Under the pieces are notes generated by a model, which saw only the letters and a program-made list of their open reading frames with translations, searched no databases and was not told where the DNA came from. Source: Roseburia faecis (GTDB lineage Bacteria > Bacillota > Clostridia > Lachnospirales > Lachnospiraceae). From it: 64,000 nt of DNA. The stretch lies in NCBI RefSeq assembly GCF_001406815.1, contig NZ_CVRR01000082.1, forward strand, positions 1-64,000, given 5' to 3'. The translations under genes and the position numbers were made by a program. Shown one piece after another: positions 1-6,873 of the stretch. Each line of letters opens with the position of its first letter. The first letter of the stretch is position 1.

Positions 1-14
1 GAAAAGTTAATACA

Positions 15-58
15 AAGAAACGCCAAAACCGACATTTGCCGGAATTGGCGTTTCTTAT
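15..58 (+). terminator. Intrinsic terminator of a gene upstream of the window
   Basis: A perfect 12-bp inverted repeat has arms at 15-26 and 45-56 and is followed by a short T-rich stretch. It probably ends a transcript entering from the left. The gene it serves is outside the window. Confidence 0.65.
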
Positions 59-106
59 ATTAGGGACTTATTTTACAGCCCCATTTTGTGTTTGGAGAGA
101 GTGTAT

Positions 107-406
107 ATGGTCCAGGAATTTGATTTCAATATGATGAAGATAAGTGAAATTATTAAGCGTGTTACACAGATTTGTCGTAGCCTTCATGTAGTACGCCTGG
201 ATTTATTTGGATCTTTTGCGACTGGAACCGCAACAAGTCGTAGCGATGTTGATTTTGTTGTTTACGGAGAAGTGGATCATGAGGCGTTAGAAGAAGCTGT
301 GGAGAAAATTGATACACTTAGGAAGATTGATTTCTTTTATTATGATGAAATAGAAAATAAGTATTTGCTGGAGGATATTAAGAAGTATGGAAAACAAATT
401 TATTAA
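107..406 (+). CDS. MNT-type minimal nucleotidyltransferase
   Basis: This is a protein of about 99 residues with the nucleotidyltransferase signature GSFATG followed by SDVDF, the GSx(n)DxD motif of the polymerase-beta-like fold (MNT/KNTase family). Such proteins are usually the antitoxin or modifying partner of a HEPN or HI0074-type protein encoded immediately downstream; many transfer AMP to the partner. ATG 107 is chosen because GGAGAG lies 7 nt upstream; an in-frame TTG at 86 lacks such a site. The gene overlaps the start of a truncated HI0074-like partner, so the pair is present but the partner is broken. The length is normal for a minimal nucleotidyltransferase. Function is inferred from the family only. 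Confidence 0.8.
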   Translation: MVQEFDFNMMKISEIIKRVTQICRSLHVVRLDLFGSFATGTATSRSDVDFVVYGEVDHEALEEAVEKIDTLRKIDFFYYDEIENKYLLEDIKKYGKQIY

Positions 407-500
407 TCGATATCATTCTTTTTGTCATAGTTTAGCGAATCTGAAGAAAAGCACCGTGGCGGATTCTCAGGCAGATTTTGTGTTAGAAGGTACAGTATGA
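387..500 (+). pseudogene. Truncated HI0074-family nucleotidyltransferase substrate-binding protein
   Basis: The ORF starts at ATG 387, overlapping the nucleotidyltransferase by 20 nt as is usual for this gene pair. It begins MENKFINRYHSF and includes DFVLEGTV, which resemble the N-terminus of HI0074-type helical partner proteins (usually about 130-145 residues). It stops at 498-500 after only 37 residues. Sequence after the stop resembles the end of a different protein, so the gene looks cut by a deletion rather than by a point mutation. The identification rests on N-terminal resemblance and position. Confidence 0.6.
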
Positions 501-573
501 GGATGATTACGATCAGATTCTTTGCTACGGTATTTCGTTTTTTAAAAAACGTTGCATGGTAAAGAAAAAGTGA
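496..573 (+). pseudogene. C-terminal scrap of an AAA-ATPase-like / PD-(D/E)XK family protein
   Basis: In the frame starting at 496 the sequence reads YEDDYDQILCYGISFFKKR and ends a few residues later at a stop (571-573). The pattern of an acidic stretch, then YGISF(F/Y)KK and a short basic tail is typical of the extreme C-terminus of clostridial AAA-ATPase_like/DUF1703 proteins with a PD-(D/E)XK nuclease domain. Only about 25 codons remain. They join the truncated HI0074 gene directly, which suggests a deletion that removed everything between. The family assignment comes from remembered motif similarity. Confidence 0.4.
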
Positions 574-598
574 TTCGTAGCAAATCTTAACTTGAATT

Positions 599-631
599 CT
601 GTATTATAACTTAAAATGAGTTAAAATACAG
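599..631. repeat. 13-bp imperfect inverted repeat
   Basis: The arms at 599-611 and 619-631 match at 12 of 13 positions around a 7-nt loop. The stem is AT-rich and no T-run follows on either strand, so it is a poor terminator. It lies in non-coding debris between gene scraps and could be a remnant of a small mobile element. No gene is visible from 574 to 726. Confidence 0.4.
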
Positions 632-726
632 AAAAAGAATTATAAAATAATGTTAAACTCCAAGGCTGACAAGAGTGGCCTTTAACTCCTTTGCCATGCG
701 GATAATGACAGTGCAGAGGAAAATGA

Positions 727-1131
727 TGCAATGCTGCAGATCATTCTCATCAAAGCAAAGCGGAAAAGATAGAAAATAAGGCATTGGCAGATGGAGTGAA
801 ACATTTCAAGGAGACGAAAGGTGGGAGAAAACTTATGTGTGAGGCAGTAGAAAAGTATGCACAGGAAGTTGCTGAAGAAAGAGAGAAAAAGGCGGAAAAG
901 AGAGGAGAAAAAAGAGGAGAAAAAAGAGGAGAAAAACGCGGCATTTCAAGAGGAGAGATACTTAAAATAATAAAGATTACAGTAAAAAAAGTACAAAAAG
1001 GCTATACGATGGAGGCCGTGGCAGAAGACTTGGAAGAAAGCGTGGATACGCTGCGCCCGATATATGAAGCGGTAGAAAAAGCAGCACCGGACTATGATGC
1101 AGAGAAGATATATGAGAGCCTCGATAAATAG
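727..1131 (+). pseudogene. C-terminal remnant of an Rpn-like (PD-(D/E)XK) putative transposase protein
   Basis: The open frame runs from just after a TGA at 724-726 to 1131. The only late start is TTG 784, which has no convincing ribosome-binding site. The peptide has a charged coiled stretch (KRGE repeated four times) and then a tail with VAEDLEES, IYEAV and YDAEKIYESL, a layout seen at the C-terminus of Rpn/PDDEXK-family proteins in Lachnospiraceae. The nuclease domain expected upstream is absent, so this is best read as a 5'-truncated remnant. Translation from TTG 784 as a 115-residue protein cannot be excluded. Confidence 0.5.
895..942 (+). repeat. Four tandem 12-bp units encoding E-K-R-G
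   Basis: Four consecutive 12-bp units encode EKRG four times within the Rpn-like remnant. The two middle units are identical and the outer ones differ by synonymous changes. Such in-frame units expand and contract easily by slippage and are common in the charged linker of this protein family. Confidence 0.75.
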
Positions 1132-1193
1132 AAGATGATCTTCATGGCAGGGATTCGTATCACTGTTTAAAACAAAATTGTATTTTTAATATT

Positions 1194-1231
1194 AATCCGT
1201 TATACTATATGCAAAGTATAACGGATTTTTA
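1194..1231 (+). terminator. Intrinsic terminator
   Basis: A perfect 13-bp inverted repeat (arms 1194-1206 and 1215-1227, 8-nt loop) is followed by a T-run. It separates the Rpn-like remnant from the DUF4869 gene. Confidence 0.75.
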
Positions 1232-1294
1232 TTAATCAATAAAACCAATAACATTTCATTCGTGAAATCGTATAGGATAAATCAGGAGATAATT

Positions 1295-1732
1295 ATGTTA
1301 ACAATCGTTTATGGAGAGGTTGATGGGGCAATCAATGACCCAGACACCTATTTTAATCATACCTATTCTCAAAAATGGTTTGAGGACCCTTTTGTTAAGG
1401 AGATGATCCGGGCGGTAGACAAGTCGGAGGTATTGTCATCCCATGCAATTGAAAGTCCTGTTCTTGGAATTATTCCGACATCGAAATTGTCTGGTGGGGT
1501 AAAGGCACTTATCCTTGTTTATAAAAAGCCGGAGTTGTTAATAGATTGTACTGCATGCGGTGAAAATTGTGCCGAATGGCTTCTTAAAATTGCGGAAAAC
1601 CAGAATACTTTGATCAATTTGAATTATTTTATGGATTTTCCGGAACCATTTGAACTTAAGATACAAAATACCGGGGCTGTTTGTCACGATTCCAAAGAGT
1701 TGTATCGTAATTCTATTCATTTTGTGAGGTGA
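1295..1732 (+). CDS. DUF4869 family protein
   Basis: The 145-residue protein starts at ATG 1295, 6 nt after GGAG. An upstream in-frame codon at 1262 has no ribosome-binding site. Features recalled from the DUF4869 family are visible: the MLTIVYGEV start, VDKSEVL, an IESPVLG segment, a LSGGVKALIL stretch and a TACGENCAEWLLKI segment with paired cysteines. No catalytic motif is known to me, there is no signal peptide or membrane segment, and the function is unknown. In related bacteria this family is, to my recollection, followed by a P-loop protein, and exactly such a gene follows here in damaged form. The pair may work together, but the partner is broken. Confidence 0.75.
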   Translation: MLTIVYGEVDGAINDPDTYFNHTYSQKWFEDPFVKEMIRAVDKSEVLSSHAIESPVLGIIPTSKLSGGVKALILVYKKPELLIDCTACGENCAEWLLKIAENQNTLINLNYFMDFPEPFELKIQNTGAVCHDSKELYRNSIHFVR

Positions 1733-1741
1733 TCAGATCAT

Positions 1742-2048
1742 ATGATAGGAAAACACAGAGTTCAAATTGGAGATAATACGATCAGATATGACTTTGTATT
1801 ATCACGCAATATTACCATTATACGTGGAGACAGCGGAACTGGAAAATCCAAGTGACTATACAGAGAGCACAAAATACCTGAGCTGGGAAAGGTATTTTAC
1901 GCATGTACTGGAAGAACATACGAAGGGGACAGAACTGGAATATCACAAGAAAAAATTAAACAAACAGTATCTTTATGCCAGAGCGATGAAAATATTATCA
2001 AAGTTTTTACTGGACAGTAATATTAATTTTGACAGGTGCATGGTATAG
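1742..2048 (+). pseudogene. P-loop protein with an internal deletion (DUF4869 partner)
   Basis: ATG 1742 begins 10 nt after the DUF4869 gene, with GAGGTGATC upstream. It encodes 37 residues ending in IIRGDSGTGKS, a clear Walker A motif, and then meets a TGA at 1853. Immediately afterwards a different frame stays open to 2048 and contains YLSWERYFTHVLEEHTKG and a tail that looks like a genuine C-terminus. The simplest reading is one gene whose middle was lost by an out-of-frame deletion near 1850, joining the ATP-binding start to the C-terminus. The intact relative would be an ATP-binding protein of a few hundred residues. It is most likely non-functional. Confidence 0.6.
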
Positions 2049-2111
2049 GAAAAGAGAATGAGATAAAACCAGCGTCTAGGCCCGACACATAAAGAAAGGA
2101 GAACGAAAACG

Positions 2112-2930
2112 ATGAAAGCATTAAAAAAACAACAAATTGTGGTCATTTTGGTACTGTCTGCCATACTCAGCACATTTGCAGCTGTTACACCTGTAAGTGC
2201 GGCGACGCTGTCTGCACAGCAGTATCTGGAAAAGATGGATATAGCGGTGCGAAACTTAAAATCATATGATTTTACGCAGACAACCGATCAGAAGATGACA
2301 ATGGAAGGGCAGATCATTCAAAATAAGACGGTGGTAAAGCAAAGCGTATACAACAGTCCTCTGAAGGTAAAAAGCGTAACAGATACAACCACAGTACTTG
2401 CAGGAATGAGTTCTAAGAACCAGGCGGTTGCCTATCTGACAAAAGATGCGGATGGATTGCTGTGGGAGTACATTTCTTCCAATGGTTCCGGATATCAGAA
2501 AACAGGGATTTTAAACTATACCAATCAGATCAAAGGTATGGATATTTCCATGTATTCGGATGCAAAAATTGTGAAAAAGAAAATAAAAGTCAACCGGATC
2601 AATACCGTTCAGATTTCGGCGCAGGTAAAGGGCTCCGATGTGGTGAAATTTTTGGACCAGATGGGAATGAGCAAAGAGATCAATGCGGCAGCTGCTGTGG
2701 ATTACAATACGTTGCCGGCAATCAAAGTGACCTGTTGGATCGATAAAAAAACCTGCCGTCCAGTCAGAACCACGGCGGATATGAAAGCGTTTATGAACGG
2801 GTATATGTCGGCGCTGTATCAGAAGCTGGGACAGGATCTGAAACTTGTTTATTCGCAGGCAAAAGTAACGGTAACCTATAAAAATTTTAATAAGGCTGCA
2901 ACATTTACCATACCGAAGGAATGCAGATAA
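2112..2930 (+). CDS. Exported DUF6612-like protein
   Basis: The 272-residue protein has a clear signal peptide: basic MKALKKQQ start, hydrophobic core, and a probable cleavage site at VSAA near residue 31. AAGGAGAA precedes ATG 2112. The mature part is lysine- and threonine-rich with alternating hydrophobic positions, in the style of the LppX/LprAFG-like beta-rich secreted proteins often labelled DUF6612 in clostridia. The lipobox cysteine is absent, so it is probably secreted rather than lipid-anchored. The stop at 2928 may be premature: shifting frame near 2921 opens a further 35 codons to 3030 that repeat the VTxxT...T.KVPK style of the C-terminus. The role is unknown. Confidence 0.7.
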   Translation: MKALKKQQIVVILVLSAILSTFAAVTPVSAATLSAQQYLEKMDIAVRNLKSYDFTQTTDQKMTMEGQIIQNKTVVKQSVYNSPLKVKSVTDTTTVLAGMSSKNQAVAYLTKDADGLLWEYISSNGSGYQKTGILNYTNQIKGMDISMYSDAKIVKKKIKVNRINTVQISAQVKGSDVVKFLDQMGMSKEINAAAAVDYNTLPAIKVTCWIDKKTCRPVRTTADMKAFMNGYMSALYQKLGQDLKLVYSQAKVTVTYKNFNKAATFTIPKECR

Positions 2931-3030
2931 AGATACCACATTTTCAAAGATGACAACAACAGTTACTACGGATACAAATAAAATAGTATATACGGCAAAG
3001 GTTCCGAAAGACGCTACATCTGCACGGTAA
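2931..3030 (+). pseudogene. Out-of-frame extension of the exported protein
   Basis: Removing one base near 2921 joins ...TIPKE directly to ADKDTTFSK and about 28 more codons ending in VPKDATSAR at a TAA (3028-3030). The extension has the same composition as the preceding C-terminus, which favours a real frameshift over chance. Either the longer form is ancestral, or the last beta-strands were duplicated. Confidence 0.45.
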
Positions 3031-3080
3031 GTATTCGGTTAGAACATACACCTATCAAAAATAAATGTTTCTGAGAAGAG

Positions 3081-3117
3081 AGAATAGCTGTTTGCGAAAA
3101 CGGCTATTCTTTTTTTA
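3081..3117 (+). terminator. Intrinsic terminator of the exported-protein gene
   Basis: AGAATAGC at 3081-3088 pairs with GCTATTCT at 3103-3110 and is followed by a run of T. It closes the unit beginning at 2112. Confidence 0.8.
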
Positions 3118-3148
3118 TCTAAAATGGCATATTTCTTGTCAGAAGCAA

Positions 3149-3177
3149 TTGAAATTATAATTCAAATATGATAGGAT
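3149..3177 (+). promoter_or_regulatory. Sigma-A promoter of the blaI-like operon
   Basis: TTGAAA at 3149-3154 and TAGGAT at 3172-3177 are separated by 17 nt. The -35 box and spacer contain an AT-rich near-palindrome (TTGAA...TTCAA) that might also bind a regulator. Confidence 0.5.
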
Positions 3178-3225
3178 AAAGTAGGCTGTCTAGTGTAGAA
3201 AAGACACATAAGGCAGAGTTGGTGA

Positions 3226-3262
3226 TATATGTAATGTCAGAGAATGATAGTTACTACATATA
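3226..3262 (+). promoter_or_regulatory. Possible BlaI-type operator (inverted repeat)
   Basis: TATATGTA at 3226-3233 and TACATATA at 3255-3262 are exact inverted copies with a 21-nt spacer, just upstream of the repressor gene and downstream of its promoter. BlaI/MecI family repressors bind dyads built from TACA/TGTA half-sites, so autoregulation is plausible. The long spacer means this may be two half-sites rather than one compact operator. Confidence 0.45.
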
Positions 3263-3289
3263 AAATTATAAAACTACGGAGGAAGAAAC

Positions 3290-3697
3290 ATGAAGAACAA
3301 AGATTATTTAACAGTAAGACAGGAAGAATTAATGAATTTTCTGTGGAAGGTCAATGAGCCGCTGACTGCCAACGAGATGGCAGAGCGCCTGGCAGAAGAC
3401 GGATGGAACAATGTTACATTGTTTAAGACCGTTCAGTCTCTGACAACGGATGGCTATCTGGAAGTTGTAGGACTTGAGAAAACCGTCAAGACTTATGCAC
3501 GTAAACTCGCTCCGTCTATGTCAAAAGACGATTATTATGCATCTGTATTGATTAAGCGTGGAATTGACAGCAGTTCTATTGCGAACATTACAGCTGCTCT
3601 GATCGGAGCAAAAGATAAGCAGGCAAAAGAAAAAAATGCAGAGGTTATTGCAAAGTTAGAGGAGATTATTGATACTCTGAAAAATGATGAGGAATAA
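3290..3697 (+). CDS. BlaI/MecI family transcriptional repressor
   Basis: The 135-residue protein is the usual length for the family. It has an N-terminal winged helix (roughly residues 8-70, including ELMNFLWKV, TANEMAERL and NVTLFKTVQSLT) and a C-terminal dimerisation helix region. The ribosome-binding site GGAGGAAG precedes ATG 3290. In characterised relatives the repressor keeps its own operon off until a membrane M56 protease is activated. Here the M56 gene follows after 2 nt, so the pair forms one regulatory unit. There is no beta-lactamase next to it, so the target is unlikely to be classic penicillin resistance; the third gene, an exported peptide, is the obvious candidate output. Confidence 0.88.
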   Translation: MKNKDYLTVRQEELMNFLWKVNEPLTANEMAERLAEDGWNNVTLFKTVQSLTTDGYLEVVGLEKTVKTYARKLAPSMSKDDYYASVLIKRGIDSSSIANITAALIGAKDKQAKEKNAEVIAKLEEIIDTLKNDEE

Positions 3698-3699
3698 GA

Positions 3700-4851
3700 A
3701 TGCAAATAACGATATTTTCGGTTTGGATGACGTTCGTTTGGTGTAGCATTTTTATTGTATTGTGCTACATTCTCAGAAAACGATCGGTTCTGCTGAATTT
3801 ATCCAGTATGACAGGAATCATCATTTTATATTTGTTTTGTCTGATCAGGCTTGCCGTCCCGGTGGAATTGCCATGGACGAAAGTGGTATCCGGAGGCAGC
3901 CTGTATAATTTCCTGTATCAGATATTCGGGTGTGAAATAACCTGTGTGGCAGGGCACGAAATCTATGTCTATCATATATTTGTGGTGGCATGGGGAGTGG
4001 TCATGGCAGTTCTTTTGACGCGGTATCTGATACAGTATCACAGAGTTGTGTCGTATTTTTCAGAGATGGAAAAAACGGAAGATACAGAATTAAATAATAT
4101 TTTAGATGAAATTTGTACGGATAAAGAAAAGCGGAACATTAAGATCGTACAGACAGCAGCGGTAGAAGTACCGTGTTGTATTGGGATTTTTGAGAAACGG
4201 ATATTGATTCCGGACAAAAAATATTCGCGTGAAGAATTGCATTATATTATTCTACATGAATATACACATTTGGATAATAAGGATATACTGACGATACAGC
4301 TGATCAACATTCTGTGTATCGTGTTCTGGTGGAACCCGTTTGTGTATATTTTAAAAGGAGATATGTATCAGAGTATTGAGATCCGTTGTGACCAGACGGT
4401 TACAAAGAAACTCAAATCGGCAGAGCGGGGTAACTATCTGACGGTGATATTAAAAGAGTATAAGGCAAGTGTGCAGGAAAAAGAATTTCGAAAACCTGCA
4501 GGAGCCATGCCGTTGTTTGAAGATCATTCGGATCATCTGATCGAACGATTTCGTCTGGTCGCGGAGGGAAAGCAAAGCAGTTCGCGTATTGGAAGAATTC
4601 TTGTTCCGGTGATTGCGGTTGCACTGTTGGTGCTTTCTTATTCAATAATACTTCAGTCTAGATATGAGGTGCCAGAGAGTACCTATGGTTTGAAGGGCGA
4701 TAGTTTGGAAATAAACCAGAAGAATGCATATATGTATGAGAAGAATGGGGAGTATTATCTTCATTGTGAAGAAGGAAATTTTCCTATCGATAAGAAAACA
4801 GTGAAACTTTTGGAGAAAAATGAGTTTAATATTCGAAAAGGAGGAAGATAA
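3700..4851 (+). CDS. M56 family (BlaR1-like) membrane metalloprotease
   Basis: The 383-residue membrane protein has N-terminal hydrophobic segments, a zinc-protease motif HEYTH at residues about 186-190 followed by LDNKD, and one further membrane helix near residue 310. The region outside that helix is only about 60 residues, so the penicillin-binding sensor domain of true BlaR1 (about 260 residues) is missing. The protein therefore probably senses another signal. Family knowledge suggests that the cytoplasmic protease domain inactivates the BlaI-type repressor encoded just upstream. It is followed after 1 nt by a gene for an exported small protein. Confidence 0.85.
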   Translation: MQITIFSVWMTFVWCSIFIVLCYILRKRSVLLNLSSMTGIIILYLFCLIRLAVPVELPWTKVVSGGSLYNFLYQIFGCEITCVAGHEIYVYHIFVVAWGVVMAVLLTRYLIQYHRVVSYFSEMEKTEDTELNNILDEICTDKEKRNIKIVQTAAVEVPCCIGIFEKRILIPDKKYSREELHYIILHEYTHLDNKDILTIQLINILCIVFWWNPFVYILKGDMYQSIEIRCDQTVTKKLKSAERGNYLTVILKEYKASVQEKEFRKPAGAMPLFEDHSDHLIERFRLVAEGKQSSSRIGRILVPVIAVALLVLSYSIILQSRYEVPESTYGLKGDSLEINQKNAYMYEKNGEYYLHCEEGNFPIDKKTVKLLEKNEFNIRKGGR

Positions 4852-4852
4852 C

Positions 4853-5110
4853 ATGAAAAAGAAACTTTTAATTGTAGCAACGGTTTGTGCATCATTATTT
4901 GTTGTTGCGCCTGCTGTGAGTGTGAGTGCTGCAGAAGTTGAATCGGAGTCGCAGGTACAGACTATTCAGAATGATGATATAGGGATTGCACCGTGTGCGG
5001 ATGAGATTGTTACAAAATTTCGGCTTTACAAAAAAACTAAATTACAATATCGAAGATGGAATCAGACCAGAGGATATTGGGTAGATAAAGATTGGATTGA
5101 TTTAAACTAA
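4853..5110 (+). CDS. Small exported protein downstream of blaI/M56
   Basis: The 85-residue precursor has a strong Sec signal peptide (MKKKLLIVATV..., cleavage probably after VSVSA near residue 25). The mature part of about 60 residues starts acidic and ends basic and aromatic, with YRRWNQTRGYWVDKDWI near the C-terminus. AAGGAGG lies 9 nt before ATG 4853. The start is 1 nt after the M56 stop, so the two are co-transcribed and probably translationally coupled. I do not recognise a named family. The repeated W/Y and R residues suggest a surface-binding or peptide-like role. As the last gene of a repressor/protease operon it could be the effector or the signal. Confidence 0.8.
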   Translation: MKKKLLIVATVCASLFVVAPAVSVSAAEVESESQVQTIQNDDIGIAPCADEIVTKFRLYKKTKLQYRRWNQTRGYWVDKDWIDLN

Positions 5111-5120
5111 TCAAAATTTT

Positions 5121-5148
5121 TGCCGGTGCAGCTGCACCGGCATTTTTT
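5121..5148 (+). terminator. Strong intrinsic terminator
   Basis: A perfect palindrome spans 5121-5142 (arms of 11 bp) and is followed by seven T. It ends the blaI/M56/peptide operon and lies between convergent genes. Confidence 0.9.
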
Positions 5149-5169
5149 TATAAATGATTCTTTCGCAAA

Positions 5170-6216
5170 TTATAATTCTTCCGGCAGTTCCCACGCCTGT
5201 GCCTGTTGTTCATATTCCGAAGCACGGGAGAGAAGATCCCCGGCAGAGCATGGATCACAGAGTTCATTTTCTGCCAGCGTGCGGTAACATTCCGCCAGTT
5301 GAAGCAATGCTTTTTTCCCTGAAATTTCAATATCCAGAACAGGCTGTGTCTCAAATGCAGCATTATAAAACCACAGAGAAGCTTCCTGGGGATTCTGCCG
5401 TTCCCGGTAGTATTGTCCGAGCTCATAACAGATTTCGGAGCAGGAAGAACTGCACATATCTTTCAGACAGATCGAAAAGAAATCATCCACAGAATTTTGG
5501 ATACGGGCAGCGTGTGCCAGAATACACGCGGATTCTGCATCAGCGTGTGCTTCATAGTGTAACGAAAAATAATCCGTAGCGCGTAGAAAATCTTCCTCAT
5601 CCCCACATTTATAAAGCTCTCTTGCATACATGCGCGTGATTTTTTCCGAGAGGACACGATTTTCACGAAATGCTTTTTCAAACATGGCAAAATCCCGTTT
5701 GGCATGCATGACATGTGGGCGGTGCAGAATATCAATATCACTGTCATAGATAACGGGATCGGTGCGGATCGTTTCGTGAACCGGATCAACCCATGAAAAC
5801 GTGCGCAGGCGTTTAAAAAGTTTTGGCCGTGGTTCTTTCTTACAGTTCTGCACGGTGTTGAAATCCGGTGGGGTGATATAGTTCATCTGAACAATTTCAA
5901 TTTCCGGAAGAAGAGCACCTTTTAACCGGAGAAAACGTCTTTGATTTTCCAGATCAAGGTATTCGTCCGCATCCGGACAGTAGATGTAATCCATGGTTGC
6001 AAGCGAAAACGCATAATTTCTTGCGGCGGAGAAATCATCACACCAGGTAAAATCATAGATCCGGCTGGTGTATTGTGCGGCGATTTCTTTGGTGCGATCT
6101 GTGGAGCCGGTATCAACGATGATGATTTCGTCCATCATGGAAGCAACGGAATCCAGGCATCTTGCCAGAACCGGTTCTTCATTTTTGACAATCATACATA
6201 AACTTATTGTGATCAT
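5170..6216 (-). CDS. Family 2 glycosyltransferase
   Basis: The 348-residue protein begins MITISLCMIVKNEE, the hallmark N-terminus of GT2 enzymes of the SunS/tetratricopeptide type, followed by DEIIIVDTGSTDRT and a DADEYL segment carrying the metal-binding DxD-like acidic cluster. The C-terminal half is helical and rich in A/Y/E positions, consistent with TPR-like repeats. The likely role is transfer of a sugar to a protein or polysaccharide at the cytoplasmic face. The gene is read away from the VanZ/glf pair, possibly as a separate surface-glycan gene. The ribosome-binding site is weak and distant (GGAAGG about 14 nt upstream), so the start carries some doubt. Confidence 0.85.
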   Translation of the reverse strand: MITISLCMIVKNEEPVLARCLDSVASMMDEIIIVDTGSTDRTKEIAAQYTSRIYDFTWCDDFSAARNYAFSLATMDYIYCPDADEYLDLENQRRFLRLKGALLPEIEIVQMNYITPPDFNTVQNCKKEPRPKLFKRLRTFSWVDPVHETIRTDPVIYDSDIDILHRPHVMHAKRDFAMFEKAFRENRVLSEKITRMYARELYKCGDEEDFLRATDYFSLHYEAHADAESACILAHAARIQNSVDDFFSICLKDMCSSSCSEICYELGQYYRERQNPQEASLWFYNAAFETQPVLDIEISGKKALLQLAECYRTLAENELCDPCSAGDLLSRASEYEQQAQAWELPEEL

Positions 6217-6297
6217 AATAACAGATGGTCCTTCCGAGGTTTTTCTTTTATATTACACTATCCTGCAACAGTTTTACATAGAAATAAAGAAATATAC

Positions 6298-6326
6298 TTG
6301 TATCTTTTTTGAACCATGGCTATAAT
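6298..6326 (+). promoter_or_regulatory. Sigma-A-like promoter overlapping the annotated 5' end of the VanZ gene
   Basis: A perfect TATAAT lies at 6321-6326, 17 nt after TTGTAT at 6298-6303. If used, transcription would begin around 6333. The ATG at 6316 would then be upstream of the transcript, and translation would start at ATG 6334 or later. Confidence 0.45.
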
Positions 6327-6873
6327 AAAATTTATGTGGTGTGAAATTATAAAACAAATTTTGGCAGATATGCGGCAACCACTTCAATATGTGCCATGGG
6401 CACTGGTTATTGTGGTACTTGGGCTGGTTGTAACAATTGTACTTTCTGAAAAAAAGGATGGAAAAAAAGCATCTGTCCGGTTTTTTCGTATACTTTTTGC
6501 GATTTATATACTTGTGGTGATACAGATTACTTTTTTTTCCAGAGAACCCGGTTCCAGAAACGGGTGCATGAATCTGGATCTGTTTTCCACGTGGGGATAC
6601 AGCGTGGTTACCCATGCATTTTTTATTGAAAATATTCTTATGACAGTGCCTTTCGGAATTCTGGCACCGCTTTGTTTTCACCGGCTGCGGCCGATGTGGA
6701 AATGTGTTGTGCTCGGAGGTGTCTGTTCGGTTCTGACGGAACTGAGCCAGTACGTGACGAAACGCGGGTATTGTGAAGTAGATGATATGTTGACCAACAC
6801 CATAGGTGTTTTATGTGGTTGCATTTTGTTATGGCTGATTGAACTGATAATAAAACAAAGGAGAAAGAAATGA
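6316..6873 (+). CDS. VanZ-like membrane protein
   Basis: A protein of up to 185 residues with four or five hydrophobic segments and the family's conserved acidic position within LTELSQ near residue 140. VanZ-like proteins are integral membrane proteins. The founding member gives teicoplanin resistance, but most homologues have no known role. The start is uncertain: ATG 6316 overlaps a TATAAT promoter element and has no ribosome-binding site, so ATG 6334 or ATG 6370 may be the real start. The stop overlaps the start of glf (ATGA), so the two genes are translationally coupled and the protein may act in cell-surface glycan assembly. Confidence 0.75.
   Translation: MAIIKFMWCEIIKQILADMRQPLQYVPWALVIVVLGLVVTIVLSEKKDGKKASVRFFRILFAIYILVVIQITFFSREPGSRNGCMNLDLFSTWGYSVVTHAFFIENILMTVPFGILAPLCFHRLRPMWKCVVLGGVCSVLTELSQYVTKRGYCEVDDMLTNTIGVLCGCILLWLIELIIKQRRKK

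Noticed and set aside
750-944. Minus-strand frame rich in F, S and P opposite the EKRG repeat
   Set aside because: It is a low-complexity mirror of the tandem repeat on the plus strand, with no start site or family match.
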